This document shows, piece after piece, positions 8,458 through 16,411 of a stretch of DNA of 64,000 nt. Position 1 is the stretch's first letter. Each line of letters begins with the position of its first letter. Position numbers and translations under genes: made by a program. This DNA comes from Arthrobacter sp. Soil763 (lineage in GTDB: Bacteria; Actinomycetota; Actinomycetes; Actinomycetales; Micrococcaceae). Location of the stretch: positions 124,001 to 188,000 of the forward strand of contig NZ_LMSH01000004.1 in NCBI RefSeq assembly GCF_001428365.1, read 5' to 3'. The notes beneath the pieces are model-generated. The model made no database searches, was not told where the DNA came from, and was given only the letters and a program-made list of their open reading frames with translations.

Positions 8458-9915
8458 GTGACTGAACAGAGTCCCACCCCTCCGAACCGGCAGGATCCGG
8501 AGACGGACCCTGCCGGGGACACCGACGAGCCCGCCTTCGAATGGATGAAGCCGGCAGCCGGCAAGCGCGCCGGAACGCCCGAGGCCGGAACGCCTGAGGC
8601 CGCGGCTGATTCCGGCCGGGCCCCCGACGCCGCATCCCCCGAGGCCGCGGCGCCTGCCGCGGCCGCTTCCCGCCCGGGACCGGCTGGAAATGCGGCCGCT
8701 CCGGCGGCGGCCAGCCGGGAGAGCGCGGCAGGCTCCGCTCTGACCGGGCCCGGCGAACGGCAGGGCCGCCGCGCCGACCGCAGGGCAGTGGATGCCGCGC
8801 CCGCCGGCCGGAACGAAGCGGTCTTCAACGAGTCGCTGCCGACCTCCGCGCTGCAGGTCCGGCCGCCGCAGGAGGAAGTGGAACGCCGCAACGCCGAACG
8901 CGAGCAGGCCGCCCGGGCCAAGCCGGTGGCGCCGCGCGTGATGCAAGTAATCCTGGCTGTCTGCTTCCCGATCATCCTGCTGGTCGTGGCCGTCCGCGCC
9001 GTGACCAGCCCGCTCTTCCTCTGGGTTGAGTACAACCGGCCCGGCTTTCCCGGCGACGGGTACGGCTTCAACACCGATGACCGGATGACCTACGGCTCCT
9101 ACGCCGTCGACTACCTCGGCAACTGGTCCGGCCCGCGGTACCTCGGCGAACTCGTCAACCGCTCCGGCGAGCCTCTCTTCCGGGAGGGCGAGGTCAGCCA
9201 CATGGCCGACGTCAAACTCGTCATCCTGTCCGCTTTCGGCGCCGGCGTCCTGCTGGCCCTGCTGAGCCTGATCGCCATCCTCTACCTGCGCCGCCGCAGC
9301 ACGGGAGGGGTCCGCCGCGGCCTCTTCGCCGGGTCGATCGTGACCCTGGTGCTCATCATCGGCCTTGGCGTGCTCGCGGTGCTCGGCTGGGAGCAGTTCT
9401 TCACCGACTTCCACCGCATCTTCTTCGCCAACGGCACCTGGACCTTTGCCCTGTCGGACACCCTGATCCGGCTGTTCCCCGGCCAATTCTGGGTGGACGC
9501 GGGAATCGTGATCGGCGCCCTGGTGCTGATCGCATCGCTGCTCACCCTGATCCTCACCTGGCCGACCCGTCGCCGCCGCGGCCTGCCGCCGCGCACCCGT
9601 AAAGCGGCCGCGGCCGCCGATCCGGAGGCAGGCTCCTTCGACGGGGCCAACGCCGCCGACGGGGCCGCCGCCGGCGAGGCCGCCGGGCCCAGGGGCCGCC
9701 GCTTCAAGCGTGCCCAGCACGGCGCCGGAGACGCGACCGCCACGCCCGGCACCGGTGACGACAGCCATGCCACCCCTACGGAAACCGCCGCCAGAGAGCG
9801 CCACACGGCCGGAGAGCGCCCCGGTTCCGCGGAACGACCCGCCTCCGCTACGACCGCGGCCGACGGCGCCTCGTCGCCGGAGCCCGCCACGGCCGCGGAC
9901 CGGAAACCGCAGTAG
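8458..9915 (+). CDS. TIGR01906/DUF1461 membrane protein (Lit-like)
   Basis: 485 residues. GTG 8458 has a GGAAG motif about 10 nt upstream. Residues 1-160 are Ala/Pro-rich and probably disordered; the core has four membrane segments (VILAVCFPIILLVVAVRAV, an ILSAFGAGVLLALLSLIAI helix, IVTLVLIIGLGVLAVLGW, AGIVIGALVLIASLLTLI); the C-terminal 120 residues are again low-complexity. The motifs FREGEVSHMADVK and FTDFHRIFFANGTW carry the two conserved His of DUF1461. In Firmicutes, DUF1461 members called Lit transfer an acyl chain within lipoproteins; that role here is an inference. Confidence 0.7.
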   Translation: MTEQSPTPPNRQDPETDPAGDTDEPAFEWMKPAAGKRAGTPEAGTPEAAADSGRAPDAASPEAAAPAAAASRPGPAGNAAAPAAASRESAAGSALTGPGERQGRRADRRAVDAAPAGRNEAVFNESLPTSALQVRPPQEEVERRNAEREQAARAKPVAPRVMQVILAVCFPIILLVVAVRAVTSPLFLWVEYNRPGFPGDGYGFNTDDRMTYGSYAVDYLGNWSGPRYLGELVNRSGEPLFREGEVSHMADVKLVILSAFGAGVLLALLSLIAILYLRRRSTGGVRRGLFAGSIVTLVLIIGLGVLAVLGWEQFFTDFHRIFFANGTWTFALSDTLIRLFPGQFWVDAGIVIGALVLIASLLTLILTWPTRRRRGLPPRTRKAAAAADPEAGSFDGANAADGAAAGEAAGPRGRRFKRAQHGAGDATATPGTGDDSHATPTETAARERHTAGERPGSAERPASATTAADGASSPEPATAADRKPQ

Positions 9916-9997
9916 GCAAGCCGGCGGGGCCCGGCGGGAGGTTGGCCCCGGCCGGCTCCCGCCCGGCCCGCACGGCCTCCGCAGGAGCACGGACGCA

Positions 9998-10033
9998 CAA
10001 GAGCGGCCGGCACACCCGTGCCGGCCGCTCTTG
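9998..10033. terminator. strong bidirectional terminator hairpin
   Basis: A 16-bp perfect stem (9998-10013 with 10018-10033) closes an ACCC loop between the convergent DUF1461 and acyl-CoA synthetase genes. Confidence 0.8.
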
Positions 10034-10066
10034 CGTTTCCTGCGGGACGCCCGCGGCCGGCCCGGC

Positions 10067-11896
10067 CTAGCCGTAGATCCGGTTGATCTGCGCTTCGAAG
10101 TCCCGCACCACGGCGGCGCGCTTGAGTTTCAGCGACGGGGTCAGATGCCCGGACTCGACGGTGAAGTCGGCGTCGAGCACGACGAAGCTGCGGATCGACT
10201 CGGCCTTGGACACGAGGGTGTTCGCGTCGTCGATGGAGGCCTGGATGGCCGCGCGGATGCGGTCGTCCTGCGCCGCCTCGGCGGGCCCCATGGCGGGGAG
10301 GCGGTGCGCGGCGCACCAGTTTTCCAGCCCCTCGGGATCCAGATTGACCAGGGCCGAGACGAACGGCCGCCCGTCGCCGACCACCACCGCCTGGGCCACG
10401 AGCTGGTGCTCGCGGATCTTTTCCTCCAGCGGCCCGGGGGCCACATTCTTCCCGCCCGCGGTGACCAGCAGGTCCTTCTTGCGGCCGGTGATGGTCAGGA
10501 AGCCGTCCGCGTCGAGGCTGCCCAGGTCTCCGGTGCGGAAGAACCCGTCCACGAACGCCTCGGCGTTGGCCGCCGCGTTGGCGTGGTAGCCCTTGAAGAC
10601 GCCGATGCCCTTGACCAGGATCTCGCCGTCGTCGGCGATCCGGATGGTGGTGCCCGGAACCGGAATGCCTACCGTCCCGACCTTGGTCCGCGAGGGGATA
10701 TTGGCCGTGCACGGCGCCGTCGTTTCCGTCAGCCCGTAGCCCTCCAGCACCGGCACTCCGGCGCCCCGGAAGAAGTGCGCGTCGTGGGCGCTGAGCGGGC
10801 TCGCCCCGGACACGGTGTAGCCGAGGCTGCCGCCGAACGCCTGCCGGAGCTTGGGATAGAGCAACCGGTCAAACAGGCGGTGCCGGGCGCGCAGCCCCCA
10901 GCCGGGGCCGGGTCCCTCGCCGCGGGCGGCGGCGTCGAGGGCCTGCGAATATCCGACGGCGACGGCGGCGGCCGCCCCGAAGAGCCGTTCCTTGCCGGCC
11001 TGGGCCGCCTTCTGGGCGGCGCCCGCATAGACCTTCTCGAAGATCCGGGGCACCACCAGCAGGAACGTGGGCTTGAAGGTGCCCAGGTCCTCGAGCAGTT
11101 CCTTGGCGCTGGAGGTGTGGCCCAGCGTGGTGCCGGCACTGAGGCAGACGACCTGCACGGCGCGGGCCAGGACGTGGGCCAGCGGCAGGAACATCAGGGT
11201 CCGGGTGTGCTCCTGCAGCAGGATCTCCTGCAGGAACAGGACAATGTTCTTCGCGACGAGCGCGAAATTGCCGTGCGTGATCTCGCAGCCTTTGGGACGG
11301 CCCGTGGTGCCGGAGGTGTAGACCAGGGAGGCGACGTCGTCGAGCCCGGCCATGCTGCGGTGCCGTTCCAGCTCGGCGTCGCTGACGCCGCTGCCGGCGG
11401 CCGCCAGGCTGGCGAGGTTGGGGGCGTCGCCGTCGTAGTCCATCCGCACGACGCCGAGCACGCGGCCGGCCAGCAGCGCCGAGGCGTCCACCACGCCGTG
11501 GACGAGGGCGGCCTTCGCCCGGTCCTCGACGAAGACGTGCCGGGCGCCGGAGTCGTGCAGGATCCATTCGACCTGGCTGGCGGAGGAGGTCTCGTACACC
11601 GGAACGGTGACACCGCCGGCGAACCAGATCGCGAAGTCCACCACGGTCCATTCGTAGCGGGTGGCGGACATGACCGCGACCGTGTCGCCGGGTGCGAGCC
11701 CGCCGGCAATCAGCCCCTTGGCCAGGGCCCGGACCTGGTCCAGGAACTGCCCGGCGGGCACATCGGTCCACCCGGAAGGCCCCTTGCGGGCATAGAGCGC
11801 GTGGCCGGGATCCTTGGCGGCTTGCTCCAGCAGCAGGTCCGTCACGTTGCTTTCCGGGTCCAGCTCCACGAGCAGCCCGGTGCTAGCTTCTCTCAC
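10067..11896 (-). CDS. long-chain acyl-CoA synthetase (AMP-binding)
   Basis: 609 residues. It has the adenylate-forming signature in order: P-loop-like SLVYTSGTTGRPKGCEITHGN (residues near 190-210), GYGLTETTAP, TGDLGSLDADGFLTITGR and the hinge KKDLLVTAGGKNVAP, all at FadD15-like positions. Such enzymes activate fatty acids with ATP to acyl-AMP and then acyl-CoA in the cytoplasm, for degradation or lipid synthesis. GTG 11896 is the likely start, with a weak GAGACT box 7 nt before it. The chain-length preference cannot be read from sequence. Confidence 0.92.
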   Translation of the reverse strand: MREASTGLLVELDPESNVTDLLLEQAAKDPGHALYARKGPSGWTDVPAGQFLDQVRALAKGLIAGGLAPGDTVAVMSATRYEWTVVDFAIWFAGGVTVPVYETSSASQVEWILHDSGARHVFVEDRAKAALVHGVVDASALLAGRVLGVVRMDYDGDAPNLASLAAAGSGVSDAELERHRSMAGLDDVASLVYTSGTTGRPKGCEITHGNFALVAKNIVLFLQEILLQEHTRTLMFLPLAHVLARAVQVVCLSAGTTLGHTSSAKELLEDLGTFKPTFLLVVPRIFEKVYAGAAQKAAQAGKERLFGAAAAVAVGYSQALDAAARGEGPGPGWGLRARHRLFDRLLYPKLRQAFGGSLGYTVSGASPLSAHDAHFFRGAGVPVLEGYGLTETTAPCTANIPSRTKVGTVGIPVPGTTIRIADDGEILVKGIGVFKGYHANAAANAEAFVDGFFRTGDLGSLDADGFLTITGRKKDLLVTAGGKNVAPGPLEEKIREHQLVAQAVVVGDGRPFVSALVNLDPEGLENWCAAHRLPAMGPAEAAQDDRIRAAIQASIDDANTLVSKAESIRSFVVLDADFTVESGHLTPSLKLKRAAVVRDFEAQINRIYG

Positions 11897-11959
11897 AACC
11901 CAAAGTCTCCCGTTCCGGTCCGCGGCCCGGTGGTCGCGGCATCCGCTAGTAATCCTGCC

Positions 11960-13693
11960 CTAGATCCAGGAGGGCATCCACATCCGGAGCCGCCAGTCCT
12001 GGTACGTGATCAGCTCCGCGGTCCACACCGGGTAGAAGAACGCCGACAACAGCACGGCCGCCACCACGAACAGCGCCACCAGGAACAGCCCGGAGCGGCG
12101 GCGCCAGAGCGGGTCCGTGCGGCGGCCCAGGACCAGGCCCAGGCAGTACACGAGGGCCAGGATCAGGAACGGTTCGAAGGACACCGCATAGAAGAAGAAC
12201 ATGGTGCGTTCCGGATACATGAACCAGGGCAGGTACCCGGCGCCGACGGAGGCCAGGATGGCTCCGGCGCGCCAGTCGCGGCGCCCCGCCCACCAGAACA
12301 GCAGGATGCCGAGGCTGACCGCGGCGCTCCACCAGATCAGCGGATTGCCGACCGAGAGGATCGCCGAGGTGCAGCTGGGCAGCTCGCAGCCTTCGGAGCC
12401 CTGTTTGGCTGATTCGTAGAAGAACGACGTCGGCCGGCCCAGCACCAGCCAGCTCCAGGCGCTCGCCTCGTAGGGGTGCTCCGCGCTCAGGCCCTGGTGG
12501 AACTTGTACGCCTCGAGGTGGTAGTGGGCCAGGGACCGGAGCGAATCGGGGATCCAGCCCCACGCGGCTGACGGATTGGCCTCGGCCCAGTGCCGGAAGT
12601 AGGCGTTGCCGGAGCGGAACCAGCCGGCCCAGGTGGCGGTGTAGACCAGCCCCGCGACCGGAACCATGCTCAGGAACGCCACGATCCCGTCCTTGAGGAT
12701 GCCGCCGCTGATCCAGCCGTGCACCCCGGCGATGCGGCGCGTGCTGAGGTCCCAGAGGACGGTCAGCAGCCCGAAGCCGGCCAGGAAGAACAGGGCGGAC
12801 CACTTGGTGCCGACGGCCAGGCCCAGGCACACCCCCGCGGCGATCCGCCACCAGCGGATCCCCAGCCACGGGCCGGCGGCGAGCTGCAGCCGGGAGGGGA
12901 CGCCGTCGGCGGACGCTGCGGCCTGCCGGCCGAGCCGCACCGCGAGCCTGCGGCGGCCGTCGTCGCGGTCCATCAGTAGCGCCCCGAAGGCCGCCAGGAC
13001 CCAGAACATGAGGAAGATGTCCAGCAGCGAGGTCCGGGACATCACCAGGTGGTGGCCGTCCACCGCCAGCAGCACCCCGGCCACCGCACCGAGGGTGAGC
13101 GAGCGGAACAGTTTCTGCGCCACCAGGGCGAGCAGGAAGATCGAGAGCGTGCCGGTCAGGGCGGCGCCGAAGCGCCAGCCGAAGGGGTTGTCCGGGCCGA
13201 AGAGCCACATCCCGGCCGCGATCATCCATTTGCCGACGGGCGGATGCACGACGTATTCGGGGCTGTCCAGCAGCACCCCCGGGTTGCCGGCGATGAAGGC
13301 GTCGTTGGCTTTCTCCGGCCAGGCCCGCTCGTAGCCGCTGACCAGCAGGGAGTACCCGTCTTTGACGTAGTAGGTTTCGTCGAAGACCAGCTTGTGCGGC
13401 ACGTCCAGGCGGACGAAGCGCAGGATGCCGCCGAGCAGCGCGGTCAGGGCGGGGATGAGCCAGAACCAGAGGCGCAGCGACGGCGGGTAGTCCCGCCAGC
13501 TGCGGAGGCTGCCGATCAGCCGCTCCTGCAGCGCCTCGACGGTGTACGCCTCTCCCGGCCGGGCGATCCAGCGGTGCCCCTCGAGGTTGCGCCTGGTGCC
13601 GTGGGGGTGGCTGATGCCGTCCGGGCGGGCAGCGGCGGGCGGCGCCGATGCGGCTGAACCGGGCCCGGCAGGCCGCATGGGGGTCTGCGTCAC
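11960..13693 (-). CDS. pmt: dolichyl-phosphate-mannose--protein mannosyltransferase
   Basis: 577 residues with many membrane helices. The first exported loop carries the catalytic acidic pair in FDETYYVKDGYSLL, and later GTKWSALFFLAGFG and the YPERTMFFFYAVSFEPF segment are typical of the PMT family, which O-mannosylates secreted proteins using polyprenyl-phosphate-mannose. The counterpart in M. tuberculosis is Rv1002c, also beside rsmI. GTG 13693 is chosen; TAGCAT ends 6 nt upstream, so translation is probably leaderless. It is divergent from rsmI by 79 nt. Confidence 0.92.
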   Translation of the reverse strand: MTQTPMRPAGPGSAASAPPAAARPDGISHPHGTRRNLEGHRWIARPGEAYTVEALQERLIGSLRSWRDYPPSLRLWFWLIPALTALLGGILRFVRLDVPHKLVFDETYYVKDGYSLLVSGYERAWPEKANDAFIAGNPGVLLDSPEYVVHPPVGKWMIAAGMWLFGPDNPFGWRFGAALTGTLSIFLLALVAQKLFRSLTLGAVAGVLLAVDGHHLVMSRTSLLDIFLMFWVLAAFGALLMDRDDGRRRLAVRLGRQAAASADGVPSRLQLAAGPWLGIRWWRIAAGVCLGLAVGTKWSALFFLAGFGLLTVLWDLSTRRIAGVHGWISGGILKDGIVAFLSMVPVAGLVYTATWAGWFRSGNAYFRHWAEANPSAAWGWIPDSLRSLAHYHLEAYKFHQGLSAEHPYEASAWSWLVLGRPTSFFYESAKQGSEGCELPSCTSAILSVGNPLIWWSAAVSLGILLFWWAGRRDWRAGAILASVGAGYLPWFMYPERTMFFFYAVSFEPFLILALVYCLGLVLGRRTDPLWRRRSGLFLVALFVVAAVLLSAFFYPVWTAELITYQDWRLRMWMPSWI

Positions 13694-13699
13694 CCTGCC

Positions 13700-13705
13700 A
13701 TGCTA
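13700..13705 (-). promoter_or_regulatory. -10 box (TAGCAT), leaderless pmt
   Basis: TAGCAT on the minus strand ends 6 nt before GTG 13693. Confidence 0.5.
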
Positions 13706-13760
13706 CCGTCGCCCGCCGCAATCGAGGGCCGGGCCCGTCGGGCCGCGCGCCCGGCGGCAG

Positions 13761-13766
13761 TAGGCT
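13761..13766 (+). promoter_or_regulatory. -10 box (TAGGCT), leaderless rsmI
   Basis: TAGGCT ends 6 nt before GTG 13773; no Shine-Dalgarno can fit in between. Confidence 0.5.
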
Positions 13767-13772
13767 GGTGGT

Positions 13773-14699
13773 GTGGATTCCGATCAGAGCACTTCCCCCG
13801 CGCCCGCCTCCGAGAACGCCGCTCCGGCAGAAACAGCCCCGGCAGACGCTGCGCAGGCGGCCGGCGGCCCGGGCCGGATCGTCCTGGCCGCCACCCCGAT
13901 CGGCAACGTCGGCGACGCTTCCGCCCGGCTGATCGAACTGCTTGAGACAGCGGATATCGTCGCGGCCGAGGACACCCGGCGTCTGCACCGGCTGGTACAG
14001 AGCCTCGGCGTCACCGTGGCCGGGCGCGTGATCAGCTACCACGAGCACAACGAGGCGGCGAAGACCGCGGACCTGCTGGACCAGGTGCGTTCCGGCAAGA
14101 CGCTGGTCATGGTGACCGACGCCGGCATGCCCTCGGTTTCGGACCCCGGTTTCCGACTGGTGGAAGGCGCTGTCGCGGCCGGCCTGACGGTCACCGCCGT
14201 GCCCGGCCCGTCCGCCGTGCTGACCGCCCTGGCGCTGTCCGGCCTGCCGACGGACCGTTTCTGTTTCGAAGGCTTCCTGCCGCGGAAGGCCGGGGAACGC
14301 GCCTCGCGGCTGGCGGACCTCGACGCCGAGCGGCGGACGATGGTGTTCTTCGAGGCCCCGCACCGGCTTGAGCCCATGCTCCGCGCCTTGCACGAGCGGT
14401 TCGGCGCCGACCGGCGCGCCGCGGTCTGCCGCGAACTGACCAAAACTTACGAGGAAGTCATCCGCGGCACCCTGCGGGAGTTGCTGGAATGGGCCGAAAC
14501 CAATGAGGTGCGCGGCGAGATCGCCGTCGTCGTCGGCGGCGCGCCGGAGCGCGAGCCCGGCAGGCCGGAAGACCACGTTGCCGCCGTCAACGCGCTGATC
14601 GCGCAGGGCATCCGGCTCAAGGAAGCCGTCGCCGCCGTCGCCGACGACACCCGGGTCAGCAAGCGGGAGCTCTACGCGGCCGTCCTCGCCGCCCGCTAG
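13773..14699 (+). CDS. rsmI: 16S rRNA (cytidine(1402)-2'-O)-methyltransferase
   Basis: 308 residues. After a 30-residue Ala/Pro-rich N-terminal extension the sequence follows RsmI closely: IVLAATPIGNVGDASARL, VAAEDTRRLHRLVQSLG, VISYHEHNE, MVTDAGMPSVSDPGFRLV, AVPGPSAVLTALALSGLP and FFEAPHRLEPML. The enzyme uses SAM to 2'-O-methylate C1402 in the decoding centre of 16S rRNA. It is divergent from pmt, as in mycobacteria. Confidence 0.95.
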   Translation: MDSDQSTSPAPASENAAPAETAPADAAQAAGGPGRIVLAATPIGNVGDASARLIELLETADIVAAEDTRRLHRLVQSLGVTVAGRVISYHEHNEAAKTADLLDQVRSGKTLVMVTDAGMPSVSDPGFRLVEGAVAAGLTVTAVPGPSAVLTALALSGLPTDRFCFEGFLPRKAGERASRLADLDAERRTMVFFEAPHRLEPMLRALHERFGADRRAAVCRELTKTYEEVIRGTLRELLEWAETNEVRGEIAVVVGGAPEREPGRPEDHVAAVNALIAQGIRLKEAVAAVADDTRVSKRELYAAVLAAR

Positions 14700-14911
14700 G
14701 GCCGCCGGCCGCCCGATCGACGCCCCGGCCCCGCCTTGGCACAGGCTTGCCGTGCTTGTGCAGCTGCACAGCGGAAGGCGCCGCGCCTAGTGCGCGCAAG
14801 CGTAGACACCCCGAAGAATCCGGCAGTACCGTGGCAGTAGCCCGGCCCCGCGGCACCAGCCGCGCGGAGCCGTCCAGAAATTCCGAACCCATTGCTGACG
14901 AGGGAGTCATT

Positions 14912-16411
14912 GTGACTGTAACTGCCCAGCCCACCGTTACCGCGGAGCGTGAGGCCGCGCTGCTGGCCTCCGTGCCGACGGGCCTGCTGATCGACGGACA
15001 GTGGCGTCCGGCCGCGTCCGGGAAGACCTTCAATGTGGAGGATCCGGCGACCGGGAAGGTGCTGCTGAGCCTGGCCGACGCCGGCCCCGAGGACGGCGCG
15101 GCCGCCCTCGACGCTGCCGCCGCTGCGCAGGAGTCCTGGGCCAAGGTCCCGCCGCGGGAGCGCGGCGAAATCCTGCGCCGCGCCTTCGACCTGGTCACCG
15201 AGCGGGCCGAGGACTTCGCCCTGCTGATGACCCTGGAGATGGGCAAGCCGCTGGCCGAAGCCCGCGGCGAGGTCACCTACGGCGCCGAGTTCCTGCGCTG
15301 GTTCTCCGAGGAAGCCGTCCGCGCGTTCGGCCGCTACTCGGTCTCCCCGGACGGGAAGTCCCGGCTCCTGGTGACCAAGAAGCCCGTAGGCCCCTGCCTG
15401 CTGATCACGCCGTGGAACTTCCCGCTGGCCATGGCCACCCGCAAGGTCGCCCCAGCGGTCGCCGCCGGCTGCACCATGGTGCTGAAGTCCGCGAACCTGA
15501 CCCCGCTGACCTCGCAGCTCTTCGCCGCCGTCATGCTCGAAGCCGGGCTCCCGGCCGGCGTGCTGAACCTGATCCCGACCTCCACCGCCGGCGCCACCAC
15601 CGGCCCGCTGGTCAAGGACTCCCGGCTCCGCAAGCTCTCCTTCACCGGCTCCACTGAGGTGGGCCGCCGCCTGCTCGCCGACGCGTCCGAGACGGTGCTG
15701 CGGACCTCGATGGAACTGGGCGGCAACGCCCCGTTCGTGGTGTTCGAGGACGCCGACCTCGACGCCGCCGTGGCCGGGGCGATGCTGGCGAAGCTGCGGA
15801 ACATGGGCGAGGCCTGCACCGCGGCGAACCGGTTCATCGTGCACGAGTCCGTCGCGGACGAATTCGCGGAGAAGTTCGCCGCCAAGATGAAGGACATGAC
15901 CACGGCCCGGGGCACCGAGGCCGAGTCCAAGGTCGGGCCGCTGATCGACGCCAAGAGCCGGGACAAGGTCCACGAGCTCGTCACGGACGCGGTGAACTCC
16001 GGTGCCGTGACGGTGCTCGGTGGCTCCGCCGTCGAGGGTCCGGGCTACTTCTACCAGCCCACGATCCTCAAAGGTGTCACCGAGGGCACGCGGATCCTGG
16101 CCGAGGAGATCTTCGGGCCCGTCGCCCCGATCATCACCTTCGACACCGAGGATGAAGCGGTCCGGCTGGCCAACAACACCGAATACGGCCTGGTGGCCTA
16201 CGTCTTCACGAAGGACCTCAACCGCGGCCTGCGGATGGGCGAACGCCTCGAAACCGGCATGCTGGGCCTGAACGCCGGCGTCGTGTCCAACGCCGCCGCC
16301 CCGTTCGGCGGCGTCAAGCAGTCCGGCCTGGGCCGCGAAGGCGGCCTGGAAGGCATCGAGGAGTACCTCTACACCCAGTACGTCGGCATCGCCGACCCCT
16401 ACGCCGGCTAG
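14912..16411 (+). CDS. gabD: NAD(P)-dependent succinate-semialdehyde dehydrogenase
   Basis: 499 residues from GTG 14912, chosen for the GAGGGAG ribosome binding site 6-7 nt upstream and a normal N-terminus (VPTGLLIDGQWRPAASGKTF). Aldehyde dehydrogenase hallmarks are present: PVGPCLLITPWNFPLAM, SFTGSTEVGRRLL, the catalytic Glu in MELGGNAPFVVFEDAD, the catalytic Cys in MGEACTAANRF, and EIFGPVAPI near the end. The similarity pattern is that of GabD, which oxidises succinate semialdehyde to succinate in GABA degradation; other aldehydes are possible. Its TAG stop overlaps the stop of the convergent next gene in a shared CTAG. Confidence 0.85.
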   Translation: MTVTAQPTVTAEREAALLASVPTGLLIDGQWRPAASGKTFNVEDPATGKVLLSLADAGPEDGAAALDAAAAAQESWAKVPPRERGEILRRAFDLVTERAEDFALLMTLEMGKPLAEARGEVTYGAEFLRWFSEEAVRAFGRYSVSPDGKSRLLVTKKPVGPCLLITPWNFPLAMATRKVAPAVAAGCTMVLKSANLTPLTSQLFAAVMLEAGLPAGVLNLIPTSTAGATTGPLVKDSRLRKLSFTGSTEVGRRLLADASETVLRTSMELGGNAPFVVFEDADLDAAVAGAMLAKLRNMGEACTAANRFIVHESVADEFAEKFAAKMKDMTTARGTEAESKVGPLIDAKSRDKVHELVTDAVNSGAVTVLGGSAVEGPGYFYQPTILKGVTEGTRILAEEIFGPVAPIITFDTEDEAVRLANNTEYGLVAYVFTKDLNRGLRMGERLETGMLGLNAGVVSNAAAPFGGVKQSGLGREGGLEGIEEYLYTQYVGIADPYAG

